Assembly (NCBI GenBank): GCA_013076295.1
Contig: RQOL01000613.1
Coordinates: 1-64,000 of the forward strand
DNA: 64,000 bases
Origin: Sanderia malayensis
Lineage: Eukaryota; Cnidaria; Scyphozoa; Semaeostomeae; Pelagiidae
Reading direction: 5' to 3'
Part shown: in pieces, positions 27,600 to 38,447 of the stretch
How the letters are laid out: each line of letters starts with the position of its first letter
Numbering within the stretch: position 1 is the stretch's first letter
Made by a program: the position numbers and the translations under genes
The notes under the pieces: generated by a model
Seen by the model: only the letters and a program-made list of their open reading frames with translations
Databases searched by the model: none
What the model was told of the DNA's origin: nothing

Positions 27600-30500
27600 A
27601 ATAACGTAGAATCATGTGTAAATTGTGGGAATGAATGTTAATATCACGAAACAAAAGTAAACAAGGTGTAATTCAATCAGTAAGGACTAGCTGTATTAAC
27701 GTGGATTCATGTGTAATTTGTGGGAATGAATGTTATTATAACGGAAAACAAGTAAAAATCGTATATTTCACTCAGTCAGTTTTACATGTATACAAAATCA
27801 ATTCATGTGTAAATTGTGGGATTGAATGTTAACATCACGGAAGAAAAGGAAAAAGGGTGTATTTCAATCAGTCACTTTTTGCCGTATTAACGTGGATTTA
27901 AGTCTAAATTGTGGGAATGAACGTCAATATCACGGAAAAAAGTAAAAAAGGTGTATTTCAATCAGTCAGTTTTACCTGTATATAAAGTCAATTCATGTGT
28001 AAATTGTGGGAAGAAATGTTAAAATCACTGAAAACAAGTAAAAAGTGTAATTCAACCACTCAGGACTAGCTGTATTTAGGTGGATTCATGTTTAAATTAA
28101 TTTTAATATTACGGAAAACAAGTAAAAATGGTGTATTTCAATCGGTCAGTATTCCTTGTATTTACGTTAATTCATGTGTAAATTGTGGCAATGAATGTTA
28201 ATATAACGGAAAAAAGTGAAAAGGGTGAATTTCAATCAGTCAATTTTACCTGTATTAACGTACAATCATGTGTAAATTGTGGGAATGAATCTTAATATCA
28301 CGAAACAAAAGTAAACAAGGTGTATTTCAATCAGTCAGGACTAGCTGTATTAACGTGGATTCATGTGTAATTTGTGGGAATGAACGTCAATATCACGGAA
28401 AAAAGTAAAAAAGGTGTATTTCAATTAGTCAGTTTTAAATGTTTATAAAGTCAATTTATGTGTAAATTGTGGGAATTAAATTTAATATCACGGAAAACAA
28501 GTAAAAATGGTGTTATTCAATCAGTCAGTTTGCCCAGTATTTTTGTCATTTCATGTGTAAATTGTGGGAATGAATGTTAATTTCACGGAAAAAAGTGAAA
28601 AGGGTGAATTTCAATCAGTCAATTTTACCTGTATTAACGTAGAATCATGTGTAAATTGTGGGAATGAATGTTAATATCACGAAACAAAAGTAAACAATGT
28701 GTAATTCAATCAGTCAGGACTAGCTGTATTAACGTGGATTCATGTGTAATTTGTGGGAATGAACGTCAATATCACGGAAAACAAGTAAAAAAGGTGTATT
28801 TCAATTAGTCAGTTTTAAATGTTTATAAAGTCAATTTATGTGTAAATTGTGGGAAGTATTGTTAATATCACGGAAAACAAGTAAAAATGGTGTTACTCAA
28901 TCAGTCAGTTTGCCCAGTATTTTCGTCAATTCATGTGTAAATTGTGGGAATGAATGTTAATATCACGGGAAAAAGTAAAAAGGGTGAATTTCAATCAGTC
29001 AATATTAGCTGTATTAACGTGGATTCATGTGTAAAATGTGGGAATGAATGTAAATATCCTGGAAAACAAGTGAAAAAAGTTGTATTTCGATCAGTTGGTT
29101 TTACCTGTATATAAAGTCAATTTATGTGTAAATTGTTTGAATTAATGTTAATATCACGGAAAACAAGTAAAAATGGTGTTATTCAATCAGTCAGTTTGCC
29201 CAGTATTTTCGTCAAATCATGTGTAAATTGTGGGAATAAATGTTAATATCACGGAAAAAAGTGAAAAGGGTGAATTTCAATCAGTCAATTTTACCTGTAA
29301 TAACGTAGAATCATGTGTAAATTGTGGGAATGAATGTTAATATAAAGAAACAAAAGTAAAAAAGGTGTAATTCAATCAGTAAGGACTAGCTGTATTAACG
29401 TGGATTCATGTGTAATTTGTGGGAATGAATGTTATTATAACGGAAAACAAGTAAAAATCGTATATTTCACTCAGTCAGTTTTACATGTATATAAAATCAA
29501 TTCATGTGTAAATTGTGGGATTGAATGTTAACATCACGGAAGAAAAGGAAAAAGGGTGTATTTCAATCAGTCACTTTTTGCTGTATTAACGTGGATTTAA
29601 GTCTAAATTGTGGGAATGAACGTCAATATCACGGAAAAAAGTAAAAAAGGTGTATTTCAATCAGTCAGTTTTACCTGTATATAAAGTCAATTCATGTGTA
29701 AATTGTGGGAAGAAATGTTAAAATCACTGAAAACAAGTAAAAAAGTGTAATTCAACCACTCAAGACTAGCTGTATTTAGGTGGATTCATGTTGAAATTAA
29801 TTTTAATATTACGGAAAACAAGTAAAAATGGTGTATTTCAATCGGTCAGTATTCCTTGTATTTACGTTATTTCATGTGTAAATTGTGGCAATGAATGTTA
29901 ATATAACGGAAAAAAGTGAAAAGGGTGAATTTCAATCAGTCAATTTTACCTGTATTAACGTAGAATCATGTGTAAATTGTGGGAATGAATCTTAATATCA
30001 CGAAACAAAAGTAAACAAGGTGTATTTCAATCAGTCAGGACTAGCTGTATTAACGTGGATTCATGTGTAATTTGTGGGAATGAACGTCAATATCACGGAA
30101 AACAAGTAAAAAAGGTGTATTTCAATTAGTCAGTTTTAAATGTTTATAAAGTCAATTTATGTGTAAATTGTGGGAAGTATTGTTAATATCACGGAAAACA
30201 AGTAAAAATGGTGTTACTCAATCAGTCAGTTTGCCCAGTATTTTCGTCAATTCATGTGTAAATTGTGGGAATGAATGTTAATATCACGGGAAAAAGTAAA
30301 AAGGGTGAATTTCAATCAGTCAGTTTTAAATGTTTATAAAGTCAATTTATGTGTAAATTGTGGGAATGAATGTTAATATCACGGAACAAAAGTAAAAAGG
30401 GTGTATTTCAATCGCCAATTTAAGCTGTATTACTGGGGATTTCTGCGTAAATTGTGGGAATGAATGTTAATATCACGGAAAACAAGTAAAAATGGTGTAT

Positions 30501-31890
30501 TTCAATCAGTCGGTTTTCTCTGTATTAACGTGGATTCATGAGTAAATTGTAGGAATGAATGTTAATATAACGGAAAACAAGTCAAAAAAGTGTATTTCAA
30601 TCAGTCAGTTTTACATGTATCTAAGTCAATTAATGTGTAAATTTTGGGCATGAATGTTAATATCACGGAAAACAAGTAAAAATGGTACATTTAAATCAGC
30701 CAGTGTCACCAGTTTTTACGTTAATTCGTGTGTAAATTGTGGGAAAGAATTTTGAAATCACGGAAAAGATGTAAAAAAGGTGTAATTCAATCAATCAGGA
30801 TTCGCTGTATTAAGTTGGATTCATGTGTAAATTGTGGGAGTGAATGTTAATATCACGGAAAAAAGTCAAAAGGGTGAATTTCAATAAGTCCATTTTACCT
30901 GTATTAGCGTGGATTTATGTGTAAATTGTGGGAATGAATGTTAATATCACGAAACAAAAGTAAACAAGGTGTAATTCAATCAGTAAGGACTAGCTGTATT
31001 AACGTGGATTCATGTGTAATTTGTGGGAATGAATGTTATTATAACGGAAAACAAGTAAAAATCGTATATTTCACTCAGTCAGTTTTACATGTATACAAAA
31101 TCAATTCATGTGTAAATTGTGGGATTGAATGTTAACATCACGGAAGAAAAGGAAAAAGGGTGTATTTCAATCAGTCACTTTTTGCCGTATTAACGTGGAT
31201 TTAAGTCTAAATTGTGGGAATGAACGTCAATATCACGGAAAAAAGTAAAAAAGGTGTATTTCAATCAGTCAGTTTTACCTGTATATAAAGTCAATTCATG
31301 TGTAAATTGTGGGAAGAAATGTTAAAATCACTGAAAACAAGTAAAAAAGTGTAATTCAACCACTCAGGACTAGCTGTATTTAGGTGGATTCATGTTTAAA
31401 TTAATTTTAATATTACGGAAAACAAGTAAAAATGGTGTATTTCAATCGGTCAGTATTCCTTGTATTTACGTTAATTCATGTGTAAATTGTGGCAATGAAT
31501 GTTAATATAACGGAAAAAGTGAAAAGGGTGAATTTCAATCAGTCAATTTTACCTGTATTAACGTAGAATCATGTGTAAATTGTGGGAATGAATCTTAATA
31601 TCACGAAACAAAAGTAAACAAGGTGTATTTCAATCAGTCAGGACTAGCTGTATTAACGTGGATTCATGTGTAATTTGTGGGAATGAACGTCAATATCACG
31701 GAAAAAAGTAAAAAAGGTGTATTTCAATTAGTCAGTTTTAAATGTTTATAAAGTCAATTTATGTGTCAATTGTGGGAATTAAATTTAATATCACGGAAAA
31801 CAAGTAAAAATGGTGTCATTCAATCAGTCAGTTTGCCCAGTATTTTTGTCATTTCATGTGTAAATTGTGGGAATTAATGTTAATATCACG
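27600..31890 (+). repeat. Block E: mosaic with three related units
   Basis: The monomer with tcagtaaggactagctgt occurs at about 27,678, 29,378 and 30,978, each followed by gttattataacgg and tcgtatatttcactcag. The stretch 27,622-28,560 matches 30,925-31,860 at an offset of about 3,303 bp. The middle unit follows the first but lacks about four monomers (28,400-28,780 equivalent), then changes near 30,320 to sequence like the end of block C (12,970-13,430). All three units share a 9-bp loss just before aattttaatattacgg (near 28,098, 29,798 and 31,402). Confidence 0.75.
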
Positions 31891-34690
31891 GAAAAAAGTG
31901 AAAAGGGTGTACTTTACTCAGTCTAATGAACTGTATTATCGTGGATTCATGTGTAAATTGTGGGAATGAATGTAAATATCACGGAAAAAAGTAAAAAGGG
32001 TGAATTTCAATCAGTTAATTTTAGCTGTATTAACGTGGATTCCTGTCTAAATTATGGGAATGAATGTTAATATCACAGAAAACAAGTAAAAGGAGTGTAT
32101 TTCAATCAGTCAGTTTTCCCTGGATTTACGTTAATTTATGTGTAAATTGTGGGAATAAATATTCATATCAGGGAAAAAAAGTGAAAAGGGTGAATTTCAA
32201 TCAGTCAACTTTACCTGTCTTAACGTGGATTCACATTTAAATTGTGGGAATGAATGTTAATATCACGGAAAATAAGTAAAAAAGGTGTATTTTAATCAGT
32301 CAGTTTTACATGTTTATAAAGTCAATTCATGTGTAAATTGTAGGAAATAATGTTAATATCACGGAAAAAAGTGAAAAGGGTGAATTTCAATCAGTCAATT
32401 TTACCTGTATTACCGTAGATTAATGTGTAAATTGTGGGAAAGAATTTTATAATCACGGAAAAGATGTAAAAAAGGTGTAATTCAATCAATCAGGATTCGC
32501 TCTATTAACGTAGATTCATGTGTAAATTGCGGTAAAAAATGTTAATATCACGGAAAACAAGTAAAAATGGTGTTATTCAATCAGTCAGTTTGCCCAGTAT
32601 TTTCGTCAAATCATGTGTAAATTGTGGGAATAAATGTTAATATCACGGAAAAAAGTGAAAAGGGTGAATTTCAATCAGTCAATTTTACCTGTATTACCGT
32701 AGATTCATGTGTAGATTGTGGGAATGAATGTTAATATCACGGAAAACAAGTAAAAAAGGTGTATTTCAATCAGTCAGTTTTACCTGTATTAACGTGGATT
32801 CATGTATAAATTGTGGGAATGAATGTTAATATCACGGAAAACAAGTAAAAAAGGTGTATTTCAATCAGTCAGTTTTACATGTTTATAAGGTCAATTCATG
32901 TGTAAATTGTGGGAATTAATGTTAATATCACGGAAAAAAGTGAAAAGGGTGAATTTCAATCATTCAGTTTTACCTGTATTAACGTGGATTCATTTGTAAA
33001 TTATGGGAATGAATGTTAATATCACGGAAAACAAGTAATAAAGGTGTACTTTACTCAGTCTAATGAACTGTATTATCGTGGATTCATGTTTAAATTGTGG
33101 GAATGAATGTAAATATCACGGAAAAAAGTAAAAAGGGTGAATTTCAATCAGTTAATTTTAGCTGTATTAACGTGGATTCCTGTCTAAATTATGGGAATGA
33201 ATGTTAATATCACAGAAAACAAGTAAAAGGAGTGTATTTCAATCAGTCAGTTTTCCCTGGATTTACGTTAATTTATGTGTAAATTGTGGGAATAAATATT
33301 CATATCAGGGAAAAAAAGTGAAAAGGGTGAATTTCAATCAGTCAACTTTACCTGTCTTAACGTGGATTCACATTTAAATTGTGGGAATGAATGTTAATAT
33401 CACGGAAAATAAGTAAAAAAGGTGTATTTAATCAGTCAGTTTTACATGTTTATAAAGTCAATTCATGTGTAAATTGTAGGAAATAATGTTAATATCACGG
33501 AAAAAGTGAAAAGGGTGAATTTCAATCAGTCAATTTTACCTGTATTACCGTAGATTAATGTGTAAATTGTGGGAAAGAATTTTATAATCACGGAAAAGAT
33601 GTAAAAAAGGTGTAATTCAATCAATCAGGATTCGCTCTATTAACGTAGATTCATGTGTAAATTGCGGTAAAAAATGTTAATATCACGGAAAACAAGTAAA
33701 AATGGTGTTATTCAATCAGTCAGTTTGCCCAGTATTTTCGTCAAATCATGTGTAAATTGTGGGAATAAATGTTAATATCACGGAAAAAAGTGAAAAGGGT
33801 GAATTTCAATCAGTCAATTTTACCTGTATTACCGTAGATTCATGTGTAGATTGTGGGAATGAATGTTAATATCACGGAAAACAAGTAAAAAGGTGTATTT
33901 CAATCAGTCAGTTTTACCTGTATTAACGTGGATTCATGTATAAATTGTGGGAATGAATGTTAATATCACGGAAAACAAGTAAAAAAGGTGTATTTCAATC
34001 AGTCAGTTTTACATGTTTATATGGTCAATTCATGTGTAAATTGTGGGAATTAATGTTAATATCACGGAAAAAAGTGAAAAGGGTGAATTTCAATCATTCA
34101 GTTTTACCTGTATTAACGTGGATTCATTTGTAAATTATGGGAATGAATGTTAATATCACGGAAAACAAGTAATAAAGGTGTACTTTACTCAGTCTAATGA
34201 ACTGTATTATCGTGGATTCATGTTTAAATTGTGGGAATGAATGTAAATATCACGGAAAAAAGTAAAAAGGGTGAATTTCAATCAGTCAATTTTACCTGTA
34301 TTACCGTAGATTAATGTGTAAATTGTGGGAAAGAATTTTATAATCACGGAAAAGATGTAAAAAAGGTGTAATTCAATCAATCAGGATTCGCTCTATTAAC
34401 GTAGATTCATGTGTAAATTGCGGTAAAAAATGTTAATATCACGGAAAACAAGTAAAAATGGTGTTATTCAATCAGTCAGTTTGCCCAGTATTTTCGTCAA
34501 ATCATGTGTAAATTGTGGGAATAAATGTTAATATCACGGAAAAAAGTGAAAAGGGTGAATTTCAATCAGTCAATTTTACCTGTATTACCGTAGATTCATG
34601 TGTAGATTGTGGGAATGAATGTTAATATCACGGAAAACAAGTAAAAAAGGTGTATTTCAATCAGTCAGTTTTACCTGTATTAACGTGGAT
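31891..34690 (+). repeat. Block F: 12-monomer units, two complete and one shortened
   Basis: The divergent monomer tgtactttactcagtctaat starts at 31,909, 33,045 and 34,179, giving two units of about 1,136 and 1,134 bp and a third that lacks about four monomers (a jump near 34,290 to sequence equivalent to 33,530). Units share ggagtgtatttcaatcagtc, tattcatatcagggaaaaa and ttgcggtaaaaaatg. The period equals that of block D but the monomer order is different. The block is related to parts of block A and to 42,150-42,595. Confidence 0.82.
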
Positions 34691-35639
34691 TTAAGTCTAA
34701 ATTGTGGGAATGAACGTCAATATCACGGAAAGAAGTAAAAAAGGTGTATTTCAATTAGTCAGTTTTACATGTATATAAAATCAATTCATGTGTAAATTGT
34801 GGGATTGTATGTTAACATCACGGAAGAAAAGGAAAAAGGGTGTATTTCAATCAGTCACTTTTTGCTGTATTAACGTGGATTTAAGTCTAAATTGTGGAAT
34901 GAACGTCAATATCACGGAAAAAAGTAAAAAGGTGTATTTCAATCAGTCAGTTTTTCCTGTATATAAAGTAAAATTTATGTGTAAATTGTCGGAATTAATG
35001 TTAATATCACGGAAAACAAGTAAAACAAGGGTGCTTGAATCAGTCAGGACTAGCTGTGTTAAGGTGGTTTCATGTGTAAATTGTGGGAATGAATGTTAAT
35101 ATCACGGAAAAGAGTAAAAAGGGTGTATTTCAATCAGTCAGTTTTACATGTATATAAAATCAATTCATGTGTAAATTGTGGATTGAATGTTAACATCACG
35201 GAAGAAAAGGAAAAAGGGTGTATTTCAAGCAGTCACTTTTTGCTGTATTAACGTGGATTTAAGTCTAAATTGTGGGAATGAACGTCAATATCACGGAAAA
35301 AAGTAAAAAAGGTGCATTTCAATCAGATAGTTTTACCTGTATATAAGTCAATTTATGTGTAAATTGTCGGAATTAATGTTAATATCACGGAAAACAAGTT
35401 AAAATAGTGTATTTCAATCAGTCAGTTTTACATGTTTATAAAGTCAATTCATGGGTAAATTGTGGGAATTAATGTTAATATCAAGGAAAACAAGTAAAAA
35501 TTGTGTATTTCAATCAGTCAGTTTTCCTCCTATTTACGTTATTTCATGTGTAAAATGTGGGAATGAATGTAAATATCCCGGAAAACAGGTAAAAAATGTG
35601 TATTTCAATTAGTCAGTTTTACCTGTATATATAGTCAAT
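34691..35639 (+). repeat. Left flank of insert copy 1: tail of the 6.4-kb HOR
   Basis: About ten monomers that recur immediately left of insert copies 3, 4 and 5 and again at the window end (from about 63,495). They begin with gtggatttaagtctaaattg and include a distinctive monomer with acaagggtgcttgaatcagt. The last monomer, with cccggaaaacaggtaaaaa and ctgtatatatagtcaatt, is the host of the insert. Confidence 0.85.
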
Positions 35640-35642
35640 TCT

Positions 35643-35670
35643 AATATATATATTCTGTGATATCACGTGA
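35643..35670. repeat. Palindrome cluster at the insert's left end
   Basis: Three palindromes lie within 28 bp: aatatatatatt (35,643-35,654), gtgatatcac (35,657-35,666) and, overlapping it, tcacgtga (35,663-35,670). The same cluster is found at the left end of all five insert copies. Such a cluster could form a cruciform or serve as a recognition end for a transposition protein; function is inference. The octamer tcacgtga appears again at 35,992-35,999 in the body. Confidence 0.8.
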
Positions 35671-35991
35671 CGACGCACTTTCCCTGCCAAAACAATGGAT
35701 TCGACCCGAAACAATAGGTCGAACGCCCAAAAACAATGGGCTGAAACGACGAACCGTGTGATCACAAAGGCTTTTTTGTATGTGGGTATATGGCAATGAA
35801 ATTCACACTGAATGTTTAGTTTATTATTTTAACCAGGGTAATGGATTTTGTTTTTCGATTTTCTCCTGAAATTTTGAATTATTCCATTAATTATTCTGCT
35901 AATTGTGCTATCACAAAAAAACTACAGTTGACGGTGGCGAAAATTCCAAATTCGCGTCCCGAACTCCATTTTCGAACAGAGTATTCGCTCT

Positions 35992-36030
35992 TCACGTGAC
36001 CCGTTTCGCCTTTTCCTGCAATTTGATTGG
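35992..36030. promoter_or_regulatory. Possible promoter-like motifs inside the insert (weak)
   Basis: An E-box-type palindrome cacgtg (35,993-35,998) lies about 30 bp from attgg (36,026-36,030), the reverse complement of the CCAAT box, and just upstream of the CpG-rich third. The same arrangement is kept in the other four copies. These motifs are short and can occur by chance; there is no TATA box or reading frame to support a real promoter. An alternative is that this part of the element is a captured host fragment. Confidence 0.15.
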
Positions 36031-36112
36031 CTCTTTCGCGACTTCACGAGAACAGTTGAGATGCTTAGGCCTAATGTAAACAAGCCGAAAGTGCTGTAAA
36101 AGGAGTAGGCAG

Positions 36113-36151
36113 AGGCATGAGTCTAAGCGAATGCAGCGCACGAAGTGCGCC
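36113..36151 (+). repeat. CpG-rich 39-bp module, copy a
   Basis: This is the first of two copies inside the insert, agreeing with copy b at 35 of 39 positions. It contains the perfect hairpin gcgcacgaagtgcgc (36,136-36,150; 6-bp stem, 3-base loop gaa). The stem is identical in both modules. Equivalent modules are at 38,931, 44,391, 52,115 and 58,515 in the other insert copies. Confidence 0.85.
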
Positions 36152-36183
36152 CTATCACTCAATGTGTCTTGATAATAGATAGA

Positions 36184-36222
36184 CAGGCGAGGGCGACCAG
36201 GTGATCATGACCAGGCGAGGGC
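36184..36222 (+). repeat. Short direct repeat caggcgagggc, 28 bp apart
   Basis: The 11-mer caggcgagggc occurs at 36,184-36,194 and 36,212-36,222, between the two 39-bp modules, with gatcatgacc in between. The pair is conserved in all five insert copies. It gives the right third of the insert a layered repeat structure. Confidence 0.8.
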
Positions 36223-36254
36223 AGCGAGCTATCCATTGTAAGTGGGGTCGAAAG

Positions 36255-36293
36255 GGGCATGAGCGTAGGCGAATGCAGCGCACGAAGTGCGCC
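36255..36293 (+). repeat. CpG-rich 39-bp module, copy b
   Basis: This is the second copy of the 39-bp module, 142 bp after the first, with hairpin gcgcacgaagtgcgc at 36,278-36,292. Equivalent modules are at 39,064, 44,524, 52,258 and 58,658. Between here and the insert's right end there is a further weak stem, ccggg (36,325-36,329) with cccgg (36,351-36,355), only four bases from the terminus. Confidence 0.85.
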
Positions 36294-36359
36294 GACCACA
36301 TTAAGTTTTTTCACTTGCCCCCCTCCGGGAAGAGAGCGAACGCGAGCGCCCCCGGCTAC

Positions 36360-38447
36360 TCATGTTTAAATTGTGGGAAGAAATGTTAACATCATTGAAA
36401 ACAAGTAAAAAAGTGTAATTCAATCACTCAGGACTAGCTGTATTTAGGTGGATTCATGTTTAAATTGTGGGACTTAATTTTAATATTACGGAAAACAAGT
36501 AAAATGGTGTATTTCAATCGGTCAGTATTCCTTGTATTTACCTTAATTCATGTGTAAATTGTGGCAATGAATATTAATATAACGGAAAAAAGTGAAAAGG
36601 GTGAATTTCAATCAGTCAATTTTACCTGTATTAACGTAGAATCATGTGTAAATTGTGGGAATGAATGTTAATATCACGAAACAAAAGTAAACAAGGTGTA
36701 TTTCAATCAGTCAGGACTAGCTGTATTAACGTGGATTGATGTGTAATTTGTGGGAATGAATGTTAATATCACGGAAAAAAGTAAAAAGGGTGTATTTCAA
36801 TCAGTCAGTTTTACATGTAAAAAAATCAATTCATGTGTAAATTGTGGGAATGAATGTTAATATCACAAAACAAAGTAAACAAGGTGTAATTCAATCAGTC
36901 AGGACTAGCTGTATTAACGAGGATTAATGTGTAATTTGTGGGAATGAATGTTATTATAACGGAAAACAAGTAAAAATCGTATATTTCACTCAGTCAGTTT
37001 TACATGTATATAAAAATCAATTCATGTGTAAATTGTGGGATTGAATGTTAACATCACGGAAGAAAAGGAAAAAGGGTGTATTTCAATCAGTCACTTTTTG
37101 CTGTATTAACGTGGATTTAAGTCTAAATTGTGGGAATGAACGTCAATATCACGGAAAAAAGTAAAAAAGCTGTATTTCAATCAGTCAGTTTTACCTGTAT
37201 ATAAAGTCAATTTATGTGTAAATTGTCGGAATTAATGTTAATATCACGGAAAACAAGTAAAAATAGTGTATTTCAATCAGTCAGTTTTACATGTTTATAA
37301 AGTCAATTCATGGGTAAATTGTGGGAATTAATGTTAATATCAAGGAAAACAAGTAAAAATTGTGTATTTCAATCAGTCAGTTTTCCTCGTATTTACGTTA
37401 TTTCATGTGTAAAATGTGGGAATGAATGTAAATATCCCGGAAAACAGGTAAAAAATGTGTATTTCAATTACTCAGTTTTACCTGTATATATAGTCAATTC
37501 TTGTGTAATTGTGGGAAGAAATGTTAAAATCACTGAAAACAAGTAAAAAAGTGTAATTCAATCACTCAGGACTAGCTGTATTTAGGTGGATTCATGTTTA
37601 AATTGTGGGAATGAATTTTAATATTACGGAAAACAAGTAAAAATGGTGTATTTCAATCGGTCAGTATTCCTTGTATTTACGTTAATTCATGTGTAAATTG
37701 TGGCAATGAATGTTAATATAAGGGAAAAAAGTGAAAAGGGTGAATTTCAATCAGTCAATTTTACCTGTATTAACGTAGAATCATGTGTAAACTGTGGGAA
37801 TGAATGTTAATATCACGAAACAAAGTAAACAAGGTGTAATTCAATCAGTCAGGACTAGCTGTATTAACGTGGATTCATGTGTAATTTGTGGGAATGAATG
37901 TTATTATAACGGAAAACAAGTAAAAATCGTATATTTCACTCAGTCAGTTTTACATGTATATAAAATCAATTCATGTGTAAATTGTGGGATTGAATGTTAA
38001 CATCACGGAAGAAAAGGAAAAAGGGTGTATTTCAATCAGTCACTTTTTGCTGTATTAACGTGGATTTAAGTCTAAATTGTGGGAATGAACGTCAATATCA
38101 CGGAAAAAAGTAAAAAAGGTGTATTTCAATCAGTCAGTTTTACCTGTATATAAAGTCAATTTATGTGTAAATTGTCGGAATTAATGTTAATATCACGCAA
38201 AACAAGTAAAAATAGTGTATTTCAATCAGTCAGTTTTACATATTTTTAAAGTCAATTCTTTGGTAAATTGTGGGAATTAATGTTAATATCAAGGAAAACA
38301 AGTACAAATTGTGTATTTCAATCAGTCAGTTTTCCTCGTATTTACGTTATTTCATGTGTAAAATGTGGGAATGAATGTAAATATCCCGGAAAACAGGTAA
38401 AAAATGTGTATTTCAATTAGTCAGTTTTACCTGTATATATAGTCAAT
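36360..38447 (+). repeat. 6.4-kb HOR unit 0, post-insert satellite (truncated unit)
   Basis: Twenty-two monomers between insert copies 1 and 2. They match 39,169-41,254, 44,628-46,721, 52,363-54,450 and 58,762-60,848. An internal 10-monomer repeat of about 950 bp is visible: gttattataacgg occurs near 36,951 and 37,901, and the host-type site at about 37,498 and 38,448. The unit is only 2.8 kb long because the next insert appears where other units have an empty site. Confidence 0.85.

Larger units (their letters stand above)
35640..36359 (+). mobile_element. 720-bp insert copy 1 (candidate non-autonomous mobile element)
   Basis: This is non-satellite DNA inside a satellite monomer. The monomer reads up to gtcaat, the insert runs tctaatatatatattctgtg ... 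cccccggctac, and the monomer resumes at tcatgtttaaattgtggg in register. Uninterrupted versions of the site read gtcaattcatgtgtaaattg, so the insert sits between two T residues without a target duplication, or with a 2-bp tc duplication; the two readings cannot be separated. The left end holds adjacent palindromes, the body is moderately AT-rich, and the right third (from about 36,110) is CpG-rich with a duplicated hairpin module. No transposase or other protein is encoded. T|T insertion without target duplication is known for Helentron-type Helitrons, but the end ctac is not the classic Helitron ctrr, so the class is a guess. Confidence 0.7.

Noticed and set aside
34788..35099. Open frame of 103 codons, repeated at 43,058, 49,470 and 63,597, and many other + strand frames of 60-80 codons in the satellite
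   Set aside because: The monomer is about 95 bp, not a multiple of three, so a frame passes through three readings of the same repeat and ends by chance. Frames are not kept between related units, and their repetition only mirrors HOR copies.
35640..36359. SINE or tRNA-derived element
   Set aside because: No convincing A and B boxes (ggtcgaacgcc and ggggtcgaaagg are poor matches), no poly-A or short-repeat tail, and no clear target duplication.
36201..36389. 62-codon + strand frame over the CpG-rich part of insert copy 1
   Set aside because: It runs out of the insert into satellite, is interrupted in sister copies by a single-base difference (ctatccattg versus ctatcccattg), and its arginine-rich sequence reflects base composition.
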